The notes under the pieces were generated by a model. The model saw only the letters and a program-made list of their open reading frames with translations. It searched no databases and had not been told where the DNA came from. A stretch of 64,000 nt of DNA from an uncultured Prevotella sp. Its GTDB lineage: Bacteria > Bacteroidota > Bacteroidia > Bacteroidales > Bacteroidaceae. Both the position numbers and the translations under genes were made by a program. This document shows positions 1 to 8,879 of this stretch, in pieces (position 1 is the stretch's first letter; every line of letters begins with the position of its first letter). The DNA is taken from NCBI GenBank assembly GCA_900315635.1, contig OMZV01000005.1:124001-188000 (forward strand). Direction: 5' to 3'.

Positions 1-1
1 A

Positions 2-592
2 CCTGATTTTATCAAGCTGGCGTTCCAGTTTGCACATGAGGCTGACCCAGACGCCGAGCTCTATTACAACGACTACTCGATGAATAAGCCAGCCAAGATG
101 AAGACTGTTGTAAAGCTGGTGAAGGACTTGAAAGCAGCCGGATGCCGCATCGACGCTGTCGGAATGCAAAGTCACAACGGTTATAACTACCCCGACCTGA
201 CCGAGTATGAGAACACTATGAAAGCACTGATTGCCGCCGGAGTGAAGATAAACATATCCGAGTTGGACATTAATATGCTGCCGAATCCAAAGAGTTTCAG
301 CGGTGCCGACATCAATCAGAAGTATGCCAACGACCCGACTATGAACCCTTACGTCAAGGGACTGACCAAGGAAGCACAGCAGCTGTTCAACGAACGATAC
401 ATGTCTTTCTTCAAACTGTACTACAAGTACCGCGACCATATCGACCGTGTATGCACATGGGGTGTGACCGACGGTAACAGCTGGCTGAACAACTGGCCGA
501 TAAAGGGACGTACAAACTATGGTCTTCTCTTCGACCGTAAGTACAAGGCAAAGCCGGTAGTAAAGGAGATTATCAAACTATGGGAGAATTAA
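2..592 (+). CDS. Endo-1,4-beta-xylanase, GH10, C-terminal part (5' end outside window)
   Basis: The reading frame is open from base 2, so the gene begins upstream of the window; 196 residues are visible. It hydrolyses internal beta-1,4 bonds of xylan. Seen: LYYNDYS near the start, GMQSH about 30 residues later, and ISELDI, whose Glu (codon 260-262) fits the GH10 catalytic nucleophile. The acid/base Glu lies in the missing part. The end, with TWGVTDGNSWL and a final KPVVKEII helix, matches the usual end of the GH10 barrel, so no further module follows. A GH43 gene starts 10 bases downstream, so both are probably co-transcribed in a xylan-utilisation locus. Confidence 0.93.
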   Translation, partial: PDFIKLAFQFAHEADPDAELYYNDYSMNKPAKMKTVVKLVKDLKAAGCRIDAVGMQSHNGYNYPDLTEYENTMKALIAAGVKINISELDINMLPNPKSFSGADINQKYANDPTMNPYVKGLTKEAQQLFNERYMSFFKLYYKYRDHIDRVCTWGVTDGNSWLNNWPIKGRTNYGLLFDRKYKAKPVVKEIIKLWEN

Positions 593-602
593 ATTCAATA
601 TT

Positions 603-1568
603 ATGAAAGCGAGATATTTATTTCCACAAGACTATATGGCTGATCCGTCAGCCAATGTCTTCAATGGCAAGATTTATGTTTACCCGTCACACGACTGGGA
701 TTCCGGTGCTGCATTCGACGATGATGGCGGTCACTTCGAGATGAAGGACTATCATGTTCTTTCTATCGACGGCGACCCGATGACCGGTAAGGTAACCGAC
801 CACGGCGTTATCCTCGACCTGCCTGACATTCCTTGGGCTGGACGTCAGATGTGGGACAACGATGTAGTCGAGAAGAACGGAAAGTACTACCTTATCTTCT
901 CGTGCAAGGACAAGAACGATGTGTTCCATCTCGGTGTAGCCGTTGCCGACCGTCCGGAAGGTCCTTTCAAGGCTCAGCCTGACCCTATCCGAGGCTCCTA
1001 CTCTATCGACCCGTGTGTATTCAAGGATGATGACGGTGAGGCTTACGTATACTTCGGTGGTATCTGGGGTGGACAATTACAGTGGTACAAGGACAACAAA
1101 GCCCTGAAAAACGAGTACCTGCCAAGTGGCAAGGAAGACCCTATACCTAGCCGTGTAGCCCGTCTGACCGACGACTGCCTGCAGTTTGCCGAAGAGCCGA
1201 AGCCGGTTATAATCATCGACGAGAACGGCAAGAAGCTCACTGCCGACGACCCGCACCGTTTCTTTGAGGCTAGCTGGATGCACAAATACAACGGCAAGTA
1301 CTACTTCAGCTATTCAACCGGCGACACTCACCTGCTATGCTATGCCGTTGGCGACAACCCTTACGGACCATTCACTTACAAAGGTGTAATCCTGGAGCCG
1401 GTCGTCGGATGGACTACCCACCATTCTATAATCGAATTCAAAGGCAAATGGTATCTCTTCCATCATGACTGTGTGCCGTCAAACGACGTGACATGGCTCA
1501 GAAGTCTTAAGGTCATGCCTCTGGAGTATGACGACAAAGGCAACATCATCACGATGAAGAGCGAATAA
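603..1568 (+). CDS. Glycoside hydrolase family 43 (beta-xylosidase / alpha-L-arabinofuranosidase type)
   Basis: A 321-residue five-bladed beta-propeller enzyme predicted to release xylose or arabinose from xylo-oligosaccharides. The three GH43 acidic residues are recognisable: Asp14 in ADPSA (base), Asp near 136 in SIDPCVF (pKa modulator), and Glu near 222 in FFEASWMHKYNGKYY (acid). Alternating YVYFGG and YYFSYS strands fit the propeller. No signal peptide is visible, so it is probably cytoplasmic or acts on imported oligomers. It follows the GH10 gene by 10 bases. Substrate within GH43 cannot be decided from these motifs. Confidence 0.92.
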   Translation: MKARYLFPQDYMADPSANVFNGKIYVYPSHDWDSGAAFDDDGGHFEMKDYHVLSIDGDPMTGKVTDHGVILDLPDIPWAGRQMWDNDVVEKNGKYYLIFSCKDKNDVFHLGVAVADRPEGPFKAQPDPIRGSYSIDPCVFKDDDGEAYVYFGGIWGGQLQWYKDNKALKNEYLPSGKEDPIPSRVARLTDDCLQFAEEPKPVIIIDENGKKLTADDPHRFFEASWMHKYNGKYYFSYSTGDTHLLCYAVGDNPYGPFTYKGVILEPVVGWTTHHSIIEFKGKWYLFHHDCVPSNDVTWLRSLKVMPLEYDDKGNIITMKSE

Positions 1569-1601
1569 TATTTCATGATTTGTTAATAATATATTATTCT
1601 C

Positions 1602-1632
1602 TTCGCTTAACAGAAAAAATTAAGTAACTTTG
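1602..1632 (+). promoter_or_regulatory. Bacteroidetes-type promoter of the small coiled-coil protein
   Basis: TAACTTTG at 1625-1632 matches the sigma-ABfr -7 consensus. A weak -33 (TTCG at 1602-1605) lies 19 bases upstream. The start codon is 40 bases downstream. Confidence 0.6.
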
Positions 1633-1672
1633 CAAAGCAAATCCGAATAACTATATTAAAGTACAATAAATT

Positions 1673-1858
1673 ATGGACAAAAACACTTTGCTGCAATTGG
1701 AGTCTCTCCGCGAGTCTCTGCATACATCACTTGAGAAGCTGCGTAACATGCGTTTTGAGAACGGCGACCTTAAGGAGTTCTCTGCTCAGACCATCATCGA
1801 CGAGATAAACATTCTGCGTGGCCGCTTTGACGAGATTGAGAAAGCTCTCAAGAAATAA
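1673..1858 (+). CDS. Small helical protein, probable coiled coil
   Basis: A 61-residue protein of unknown function. The sequence is charged and rich in Leu, Glu and Lys with heptad-like spacing (LLQLESLRESL, then EKLRNMRF), and predicts two helices joined around residue 30. It has no signal peptide or membrane segment. It has its own promoter and ends just before a strong terminator, so it is a single-gene transcript. That argues for a real gene despite its size. I recognise no family-defining motif. Confidence 0.75.
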   Translation: MDKNTLLQLESLRESLHTSLEKLRNMRFENGDLKEFSAQTIIDEINILRGRFDEIEKALKK

Positions 1859-1868
1859 GCAAGAAACA

Positions 1869-1909
1869 AAAAATCCGCAATCATTCAAAGCAATGGTTGC
1901 GGATTTTTT
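1869..1909 (+). terminator. Rho-independent terminator after the small coiled-coil gene
   Basis: AAAAATCCGCAA pairs with TTGCGGATTTTT around a 17-base loop, followed by a T run. It ends 27 bases before the nitroreductase start. Confidence 0.85.
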
Positions 1910-1935
1910 ATAAACATATAAAAGGTAATAAGAAA

Positions 1936-2469
1936 ATGGATGCAATACAGATGTTATTGAACCGTCGGAGTTGCCGCTCTTACACAAAGGAGCAGATCTC
2001 TGACGAGACACTGAAGATAATCATTGATTGTGGATTGGCTGCACCGAGCGCAATGAATGAACAGACCGTTAAGATTGTTGTTGTTCAGGAGCCCGAAAAG
2101 GTAAAGTTCCTTTCTGAGCTCAACGATAAAATATGGCAGAAGCACACCGACCCGTTCTATGGAGCACCGACCGTCTGCCTCATACTTGCCCCAAAGAATA
2201 CAGAGGATATCAAGGAGTCGCATAAGCTCAATCAGGTAAAGGATGGTTCACTAGTTATCGGCGCTATGCAGGATGCTGCCTACGCTCTCGGTGTCGGCTC
2301 ATGCTGGATCAACCGTTGCAAGGAGATGTTGGAGTTGCCTGAGGGCAAGAAAGTTCTTGAAGAGCTTGGATTGCCCAACTACTTTGGCATTGGATGCGTA
2401 ATCCTTGGTATGCCTGATAAGAAACTCGGCGAAAAGAAAATCAAGGAAGGTAGAGTTATTAGATACTAA
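1936..2469 (+). CDS. Nitroreductase family flavoprotein
   Basis: A 177-residue FMN-dependent NAD(P)H oxidoreductase of the small nitroreductase fold. Seen: the N-terminal RRSCRSYTKEQISDE segment and GLAAPSAMNEQ, which bind FMN phosphate and ring in this family, and a C-terminal GCVILGMPD. The ATG at 1936 is chosen. An in-frame ATG at 1897 lies inside the preceding terminator hairpin and would add 13 atypical residues. Its physiological substrate cannot be inferred. It converges on rodA and shares a terminator with it. Confidence 0.88.
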   Translation: MDAIQMLLNRRSCRSYTKEQISDETLKIIIDCGLAAPSAMNEQTVKIVVVQEPEKVKFLSELNDKIWQKHTDPFYGAPTVCLILAPKNTEDIKESHKLNQVKDGSLVIGAMQDAAYALGVGSCWINRCKEMLELPEGKKVLEELGLPNYFGIGCVILGMPDKKLGEKKIKEGRVIRY

Positions 2470-2525
2470 TAATATTAAAGTCCACACCTAATAAAAAATA
2501 AATCCCCACCTAACAAGAAAGGAAG

Positions 2526-2570
2526 TCCCCACCAAGCCTCTCCCAAGGGGAGGCTTGGTGGGGATTTTAT
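2526..2570. terminator. Bidirectional GC-rich terminator hairpin, also a member of a dispersed palindrome family
   Basis: A long stem pairs TCCCCACCAAGCCT with AGGCTTGGTGGGGA around CTCCCaaGGGG, followed by ATTTTAT. It sits between the convergent nitroreductase and rodA genes. Its core resembles elements at 44378, 45611, 48867 and 53887. Confidence 0.8.
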
Positions 2571-2572
2571 TT

Positions 2573-4045
2573 CTACTGCCTTATCAGATTCCTGCCTGCA
2601 TCAATTCTTAAGAAGATAAATAGCAGGATGGTAAAGCCCCAGAGGGACGAGCCTCCATAGCTGAAGAACGGTAGCGGGATACCTATAACAGGCGTAAGAC
2701 CGAGAACCATTCCCACATTTATGAATACATGGAAGAGGAAAATGCTCGCCACACAATAGCCATAGACCCGCCCGAACTTAAACGGTTGTCGTTCCGCCAA
2801 GTACATCAAGCGTAATATCAACACCAGGAACAGTCCCAAGACAGCCGCCGAACCGAGGAAGCCTTCTTCCTCGCCGACGGTACAGAAGATGAAGTCGGTA
2901 TCCTGTTCAGGCACGAACTTCAGCTTGGTCTGAGTTCCGTTGAGGAATCCTTTTCCGCCAAGACCACCCGAGCCAATTGCTATCTCACTCTGGTGAACAT
3001 TGTATCCTGCACCTGCCGGGTCGTCGTCAAGCCCAAGAAGGACATTGATTCTGACACGCTGGTGAGCCTCAAGGACATCGTTCAACACAAAGTCGGCTGA
3101 ATAGAAGAACATTATACTGCCAACAGCAAACAGTCCGATATACAGGTAATTGATAAACCTTGTACTCAATCCCTCAAATATCAGATAGCCAATGAGTCCG
3201 GCACAGATTATAAGCTGAACCCAAACAATATCGAAAGGAATGACAAACTCAGAGAAAAGCAGGAAGACAAGGGTTATGCCATACGAATAAGCCAGTATCC
3301 GTTTTGTCATCCGTTTATCCTTCAAGTATGTCCATATCATGCCCGCCGTGAACGTCTGTACCAACAAAAGGACCACAAATTTTCCCACGGACGTGGGCGT
3401 ATCCCATAACATTACGTTCTCATATTTAATACCGACGACAAAGTAAATCACCATTGCAACGGCGGTAAAAAGGACACTTCCCGGCATTCCCTCACGGTAG
3501 AACATAAGAGCAAAAGACAGATAGACCAGTGCCGAACCGGTCTCACGCTGTCCGATAATGCATATTATCGGCAGAAGGACAATGAGCACGGCGGAGCCAA
3601 AATCTTTCCATTTGTGTATGTCGAACCCGTATGACGACATCAGTTTCGCCTCCGCCAACGCCGTCGCGAACTTCGCAAACTCGGCAGGCTGTAGTCGCAA
3701 AGGTCCCAAGACAAGCCACGATCGGGAACCTTTTATCTCATGCGGATTGAATATCGTTACGAACAACAACAATAAGAACACACCATAGATAGCGTAAGCA
3801 AACGTATCGAAGAACCTGTCGTCCATCATCAGAATGACAAATCCGAGGACAATGGACGTACCAATCCATACAATCTGCATTCCGGAACGTTCAGAAAGAC
3901 TGAATATCTCGGTATCGCCATAAGTATAGCTAGCACCACAAACACTCATCCAGCCTAACGCCAACAGTGCCAGGTATATGCCTATCGTCCACCAGTCGAG
4001 TGACTGGAGTATTCCTTGCTGATCGTCTTTTCGAGTCTTCGTCAT
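2573..4045 (-). CDS. rodA: Rod-shape-determining SEDS glycosyltransferase RodA
   Basis: A 490-residue polytopic inner-membrane SEDS protein that polymerises lipid II into glycan strands with PBP2. Typical SEDS features are visible: the loop PHEIKGSRSWLVLGPLRLQPAEFAK, EQDTDFIFCTVGEEEGFLG, and the C-terminal GLTPVIGIPLPFFSYGG. It is longer than most RodA proteins (about 370-420), the extra length being in the central membrane region around residues 200-300. Last gene of the operon after mrdA, separated from it by a 135-base spacer holding an AT-rich inverted-repeat element. Confidence 0.95.
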   Translation of the reverse strand: MTKTRKDDQQGILQSLDWWTIGIYLALLALGWMSVCGASYTYGDTEIFSLSERSGMQIVWIGTSIVLGFVILMMDDRFFDTFAYAIYGVFLLLLFVTIFNPHEIKGSRSWLVLGPLRLQPAEFAKFATALAEAKLMSSYGFDIHKWKDFGSAVLIVLLPIICIIGQRETGSALVYLSFALMFYREGMPGSVLFTAVAMVIYFVVGIKYENVMLWDTPTSVGKFVVLLLVQTFTAGMIWTYLKDKRMTKRILAYSYGITLVFLLFSEFVIPFDIVWVQLIICAGLIGYLIFEGLSTRFINYLYIGLFAVGSIMFFYSADFVLNDVLEAHQRVRINVLLGLDDDPAGAGYNVHQSEIAIGSGGLGGKGFLNGTQTKLKFVPEQDTDFIFCTVGEEEGFLGSAAVLGLFLVLILRLMYLAERQPFKFGRVYGYCVASIFLFHVFINVGMVLGLTPVIGIPLPFFSYGGSSLWGFTILLFIFLRIDAGRNLIRQ

Positions 4046-4056
4046 ATTATTTGATC

Positions 4057-4176
4057 AATTCAAAACTCAAAATTCTCAATAAATAAATTATGATTCCAAT
4101 GGTAAACTAATTGTTATAGAGCCCACATCTACGGAGTAATCATAATTTTGAATTATGAATTTTACATTTTGAATTA
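4057..4176. repeat. AT-rich inverted-repeat (MITE-like) element, copy A
   Basis: The spacer between mrdA and rodA begins with AATTCAAAACTCAAAATTC and AATTATGATT and ends with TAATCATAATTTTGAATT. The termini are therefore inverted copies around a roughly 45-base core. A second copy with the same termini lies at 14713-14868. Confidence 0.65.
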
Positions 4177-4180
4177 TTAT

Positions 4181-6280
4181 TTATTCTCGTTCTTTTTCAG
4201 GGTCACGTTTGGGCTTTTCTGTCTCAACCTTCGGCTCATTGTTCTCGAATATAGCCGGGTCGTTAGGCAACTTGCCCTCGTTTTCCTTCTTTTTCTTTTC
4301 TTCTTCCTTGGCTTTCGCCTCATCGCTTGCCGCCCGTTCCTTGGCTAACTTGTCTTCCTCGACCTTACGGATGGAGTCTTTTATTGCCATTACACGCTTG
4401 ATGGAATCAACTCGAAGAGAGTCGGCATGGCTCATAGGACGGTCGAAACCATAGTCGATGTGGCGGTGTTGCATGACAACAGACATTACCGAGTCGTTCT
4501 TGGTCAAGTGACCGTTGACATACTGTTCAATCATAAGCGAACCGATAGGCACACCGTAGACGGCACCGAATCCACCATTCTCAACATACACACAGATGGC
4601 AATCTTCGGCGTATCAACAGGCGCGAAGCCCATAAACACAGAGTGGTCACGTCCGCGGTTCTGCGCTGTTCCGGTCTTTCCGGCAAGCTCATAACCCGGA
4701 TGAACGGCTCCATGACTGGTACCTCCGGCTACTGATGCCTTCATTCCTTCGACTACCCACTGGTAAGAAGCACGTGAACCTTTGGTGTAATGCTTCTGAT
4801 AGTACTTGGCAGCAAGTGGTTTTCCACCGATGGTGCTTACCACGTGAGGGGTTATGTAATAGCCTCTGTTTGCGATGGTTGCGCCAAGATTAGCTATCTG
4901 TAACGGTGTAAGGGTTACCTCACCCTGTCCGATTGCAATACTGATAACCGACAGCGCATTCCAACGACCGAACGCATTGTCATAGAACTGTGAGTTAGGA
5001 ATCATGCCCCGCTTCTCACCCGGCAGGTCAATGCCAAGCTTATAGCCGAAGCCCATGCTTACCATGTAGTCACGCCAGACGTCAAGCGCATGCTCGACAT
5101 TGCCGTACTTCTTGTTCGTCAGCATGTAGTAAAGTCCCCAACAGAAGTATCCGTTGCACGAGGTTCCCAATGCCGGAACGACACTTAGTGGTGATGGATG
5201 GAAGTGACAGCCAACGTGCAAGCCCTTGAAATAGAATCCTCCGTGACAAGGATAGAGCGAATGAATCGGGTCGGTGGTCTTCTCCGTCAGGTAAGTAACA
5301 GCCTGACCGGTCTTGAATGTAGAGCCAGGAGGATACATTCCCATGATAGCACGGTTGAGCAAAGGCTTTGCCGGGTCGATAGCCATAGTGTGCTGATTCT
5401 TTCCACGAAGGCGGCCAATCATTGACCGAGGGTCGTAAGTCGGCGAAGAAACCATGGCAAGAATCTCTCCAGTCTTTGGTTCGATAGCCACAATAGCACC
5501 GAGCTTCCCTTCCATAAGCCGTTCTCCGAGAGCCTGCAACTTAGCGTCAAGACCCAGCTTAAGGTCCTTTCCAGGCTGTGGCTTCTGGTCGTACTCGCCA
5601 TTCTGATAATGACCTTTTATACGTCCGTGGGCATCACGAAGCATAATCTGAACACCCTTGACACCACGAAGTTCTTTCTCGTATTCCTTCTCGATGCCCT
5701 GCTTACCGATATAATCGCCCGGCTGGTAATAGTCATCGTCCTCAATGTCGCTAGGCGATACCTCAGCAAGGTCGCCAAGCAGATGGGCGGCTATTGGCAT
5801 ATTATACTGGCGCACGCTACGCCGCTGAATATAGAATCCGGGGAATCGGAACATCTTCTCCTGAAAAGCGCTGAACTGCTTATCGGTTATCTGCCGGAGG
5901 AAAAGCTGTTGGGTAAAACTACTGTAACCCGGGTTCTTCGTCCTGTCCTTGATGTCGTTCATACGTTGGACGAAGAACTCCTTAGTAATATTGAGCGAAC
6001 GGCAGAACTCCGTTGTATCAAGACGTCCTTCCGCCTCGTTCATGACGACCATAATATCGTAGGCAGGCTGATTGTAAACAAGCAGCTTGCCATTACGGTC
6101 GGTAATGTTTCCACGTGATGGAAACTCTATTTTCTTTAAGAAAGCATTGGAATCGGCGCTTTTACGATAGTCATCGCTCATAATCTGTAAAGCGAAAAGC
6201 CTTACAAGATAAATGACGATTATGCCGATGGCTACACCACTGAGTACAAGCCGCCGTTTTTCGAGATGGAAGTCTTTCAT
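4181..6280 (-). CDS. mrdA: Penicillin-binding protein 2 (elongation-specific transpeptidase)
   Basis: A 699-residue class B PBP that crosslinks peptidoglycan during elongation and partners RodA. One N-terminal membrane helix (residues about 10-32) precedes a dimerisation domain and the transpeptidase domain. Active-site motifs: STFK in YPPGSTFKT, SCN in GTSCNGYF, and KTGT in LAGKTGTAQN. The last 60 residues are a low-complexity Lys/Glu/Ala tail, longer than in Escherichia coli PBP2. It overlaps the end of mreD by 4 bases, indicating translational coupling. Confidence 0.96.
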   Translation of the reverse strand: MKDFHLEKRRLVLSGVAIGIIVIYLVRLFALQIMSDDYRKSADSNAFLKKIEFPSRGNITDRNGKLLVYNQPAYDIMVVMNEAEGRLDTTEFCRSLNITKEFFVQRMNDIKDRTKNPGYSSFTQQLFLRQITDKQFSAFQEKMFRFPGFYIQRRSVRQYNMPIAAHLLGDLAEVSPSDIEDDDYYQPGDYIGKQGIEKEYEKELRGVKGVQIMLRDAHGRIKGHYQNGEYDQKPQPGKDLKLGLDAKLQALGERLMEGKLGAIVAIEPKTGEILAMVSSPTYDPRSMIGRLRGKNQHTMAIDPAKPLLNRAIMGMYPPGSTFKTGQAVTYLTEKTTDPIHSLYPCHGGFYFKGLHVGCHFHPSPLSVVPALGTSCNGYFCWGLYYMLTNKKYGNVEHALDVWRDYMVSMGFGYKLGIDLPGEKRGMIPNSQFYDNAFGRWNALSVISIAIGQGEVTLTPLQIANLGATIANRGYYITPHVVSTIGGKPLAAKYYQKHYTKGSRASYQWVVEGMKASVAGGTSHGAVHPGYELAGKTGTAQNRGRDHSVFMGFAPVDTPKIAICVYVENGGFGAVYGVPIGSLMIEQYVNGHLTKNDSVMSVVMQHRHIDYGFDRPMSHADSLRVDSIKRVMAIKDSIRKVEEDKLAKERAASDEAKAKEEEKKKKENEGKLPNDPAIFENNEPKVETEKPKRDPEKERE

Positions 6281-6780
6281 GCCGTCCTCCTTACGTTCTC
6301 AATGACCAGGATGAGCAGGTAAGTAAGCAATGTACTTCCGCCTACACATTCAAGCCAGAACAGTATATTGAAGAAACTGAACATCTCCAGCGAAAAGAAC
6401 ACAACGCAGAAGATGAATGTCATGAGAAATGCATAGTAGCAGAACGAAGCCGTTCCGAGCGTCCGAATACCGGGCTGCATGTCATCAGCTGAATCGCGGG
6501 GAATGAACGGGCGAAGCAGATACGGCTGGATGAAAGCCATAAGAGTCAGGGTGGCACAGTTCACTCCTGTTGAGTTCGAGAATATATCAACAAGCAGTCC
6601 GAGGGCAAATCCCCACAGCAACAAAGCCCATCGAGGGTAGTTACGCAGGAAGAGAATGATGAAGTAGATGTAAAGCAATGGAGTAGCGAACCCGAACAAA
6701 TGTACATGATTGAGTATCAGTACCTGTACGAGGGTAAGCACTAGCAGCCACAGAGTTTTCTTAAGTGTATCTACGTTCAT
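6277..6780 (-). CDS. mreD: Rod shape-determining protein MreD
   Basis: A 167-residue inner-membrane protein with about five hydrophobic segments and the family-typical LLWGFALGLLVDIFSNSTGVN stretch. MreD links MreC and the PBP2-RodA pair to the MreB filaments. Identity rests on hydropathy, size and its position between mreC and mrdA; it overlaps mrdA by 4 bases. The protein begins MNVDTLKKTLW. Confidence 0.92.
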   Translation of the reverse strand: MNVDTLKKTLWLLVLTLVQVLILNHVHLFGFATPLLYIYFIILFLRNYPRWALLLWGFALGLLVDIFSNSTGVNCATLTLMAFIQPYLLRPFIPRDSADDMQPGIRTLGTASFCYYAFLMTFIFCVVFFSLEMFSFFNILFWLECVGGSTLLTYLLILVIENVRRTA

Positions 6781-6825
6781 TAACAGTCGTTATATTAATA
6801 AACAGACGGACGGATAACGTTAAAC

Positions 6826-7701
6826 CTAATTACCACTGCCGTCTACCTTTTCTTTTATAGAGTCTTGTGCAGCCTTCAAGAGGTTGAGTCTTTCCTTAAC
6901 CGACGCATCATCGATGACACAGACGTCACGAAGATTGCCGAAGTCGGTCGAAAGCTTAATCATCAGACGATAGCTTAGTCCGTCGTCCGAGTTGAATACA
7001 TGAAGTATCTCACCGACAAGGACACCCGGAGGGAACACCGATGAATAGCCACTTGTGACTACCCTGCCATGCAACCGGAAATGCGCATGGCGCGGGACAT
7101 CCTCAAGATAAGCTATGTCCGAAGGACCGCCTTTCCAGTGAAGATAGCCGAAATAGCCCGTTCCATCAATGGAGCAGCTAATGTTCGACTCGCTATTAAG
7201 TACCGGGATAACTACAGAATAATGTGAGGAGACAAGGTAGACAATACCTACGACGCCATTTCCACAAGCCACGCCCATGTCCTCGCGGACGCCGTCGACC
7301 GAGCCCTTGTTGATGGTAATGAAGTTCTGAGGCTTGTCGATAGAGTTGTCGACGACCTTAGCCGGGATAAGCCTGTAGTCGCTGAGCATCTCCAATTGAC
7401 CCTTGTGGATATAATCCTTGCCAACAGTACTGTCGTAGACCTCAGCCTGCAAATGGCTGACCTGATGCTCAAGATAGAGGTTCCGCTGTGTAAGTTCCTG
7501 ATTGATTTTCGTCAAACTGAAGAACGATTCCACATCCGACTTTGCCTCAAGCACATGTCCGGCAATGTAATTGGCAGACGAAAACCATACACTGCCCTGA
7601 TAGTTATTGTACTTGAAAAGCAGGATTAAGCTAATAATCTCCAACAGAACGAACAGAAACCAGTGTTTAAACCGTGCTATAAACTCTGCTAAGTTGTGCA
7701 T
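6826..7701 (-). CDS. mreC: Rod shape-determining protein MreC
   Basis: A 291-residue periplasmic scaffold with one N-terminal membrane helix (residues about 14-32), a coiled coil (about 60-95), and the beta domain. Features include PAKVVDNSIDKPQNFITINKG, the GVVGIVYLVSSHYS loop, and VTSGYSSVFPPGVLVGEIL. It connects MreB, MreD and PBP2. It lies 45 bases upstream of mreD and 123 bases downstream of mreB; that spacer contains short direct repeats. Confidence 0.94.
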   Translation of the reverse strand: MHNLAEFIARFKHWFLFVLLEIISLILLFKYNNYQGSVWFSSANYIAGHVLEAKSDVESFFSLTKINQELTQRNLYLEHQVSHLQAEVYDSTVGKDYIHKGQLEMLSDYRLIPAKVVDNSIDKPQNFITINKGSVDGVREDMGVACGNGVVGIVYLVSSHYSVVIPVLNSESNISCSIDGTGYFGYLHWKGGPSDIAYLEDVPRHAHFRLHGRVVTSGYSSVFPPGVLVGEILHVFNSDDGLSYRLMIKLSTDFGNLRDVCVIDDASVKERLNLLKAAQDSIKEKVDGSGN

Positions 7702-7766
7702 CTACCCAACTCTCAATTATCAATATTCTATACGGAACATCGAACTTTAAAAGCCCTGATTCGCTT

Positions 7767-7807
7767 TCAAAGTTCAATGTTCAAAGTTCTATTATCAAAG
7801 TTCAATG
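7767..7807. repeat. Short direct repeats in the mreB-mreC spacer
   Basis: TCAAAGTTCAATG occurs at 7767-7779 and 7795-7807, with a partial copy TCAAAGTTC at 7781-7789. The 123-base spacer has no gene and no clear promoter. Confidence 0.55.
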
Positions 7808-7824
7808 ACCCCGTACCTGAGCTA

Positions 7825-8847
7825 TTAACGCATCAAGAATGAGAACTTGTCAATATTCTTAAGTGCAATGCCTGCGCCCTTAGCCACACTGTGGAGCGGA
7901 TCCTCAGCGATATGGAACGGGATGTTAATCTTATCGGACAAGCGCTTGTCAAGTCCACGGAGCAAAGCACCGCCACCAGTAAGGTAGATTCCGTTCTTGA
8001 CAATGTCGGCATAAAGCTCTGGTGGAGTATTCTCAAGAGCTGAAAGCACGGCATTCTCAATCTTGGCAACGGTCTTGTCGAGGCAATGAGCAATCTCCTG
8101 ATAGCATACAGAAACCTCCATTGGCAGTGCGGTGATGCGGTTAGGACCATGAACGATGTAATCGTCAGGTGCCTCATTGCCAAGGTCTGTCAGTGCAGAA
8201 CCGACATGGAGCTTGATACGCTCAGCCATACGCTCTGATACCTTGACGTTGTGCTGACGACTCATATATTCCTGAATATCAGCTGTGAGGTCATCGCCTG
8301 CAACACGGATAGAGTTGTTGCTTACGATTCCACCAAGAGAGATAACGGCAATCTCGGTTGAGCCACCGCCTATATCGACAATCATGTTGCCCTCAGGAGC
8401 CTCAACGTCAATACCGATACCAAGAGCAGCAGCCATTGGCTCGAATATAAGATAGACGTCACGACCGTCAGCATGCTCGGCAGAATCACGAACGGCACGG
8501 AGTTCAACCTCTGTACTGCCCGACGGAACGCCTATTACCATACGGAGAGACGGCGAGAAAAGATGCCTTCCCGTGTGGACCATCTTGATGAGTCCGCGCA
8601 TCATTTGCTCGCAAGCCGTGAAGTCAGCAATCACTCCGTCACGCAGCGGACGGATAGTGCGGATGTTCTCGTGGGTTTTCTCGTACATCATCTTGGCCTC
8701 AGCGCCTACGGCAATCATCTTGTCGGTACGGCGGTCGAGAGCCACTACTGACGGCTCATCAACAACAATCTGGTCATCACTGATAATGATTGTGTTGGCT
8801 GTTCCCAGGTCCATTGCTATTTCCTGGATGAATGAAAAGAATGACAT
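7825..8847 (-). CDS. mreB: Actin-like shape protein MreB
   Basis: A 340-residue bacterial actin whose membrane-associated filaments orient cell-wall elongation. Actin-fold nucleotide motifs: DLGTANTIII (phosphate 1) near residue 13, VDIGGGSTEIAVISLGGIV (phosphate 2) near 160, and the adenosine motif TGGGALLRGLD near 290. The size is normal. It lies 32 bases downstream of the short purH gene and probably uses that promoter, since none is evident in the gap. Confidence 0.97.
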   Translation of the reverse strand: MSFFSFIQEIAMDLGTANTIIISDDQIVVDEPSVVALDRRTDKMIAVGAEAKMMYEKTHENIRTIRPLRDGVIADFTACEQMMRGLIKMVHTGRHLFSPSLRMVIGVPSGSTEVELRAVRDSAEHADGRDVYLIFEPMAAALGIGIDVEAPEGNMIVDIGGGSTEIAVISLGGIVSNNSIRVAGDDLTADIQEYMSRQHNVKVSERMAERIKLHVGSALTDLGNEAPDDYIVHGPNRITALPMEVSVCYQEIAHCLDKTVAKIENAVLSALENTPPELYADIVKNGIYLTGGGALLRGLDKRLSDKINIPFHIAEDPLHSVAKGAGIALKNIDKFSFLMR

Positions 8848-8879
8848 AGTGTCTTTATTTAAAATTATTCTATGGTGAT

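Noticed and set aside
1-1568. A complete polysaccharide utilisation locus with susC/susD
   Set aside because: Only the last two glycosidase genes are inside the window; no susC or susD was found.
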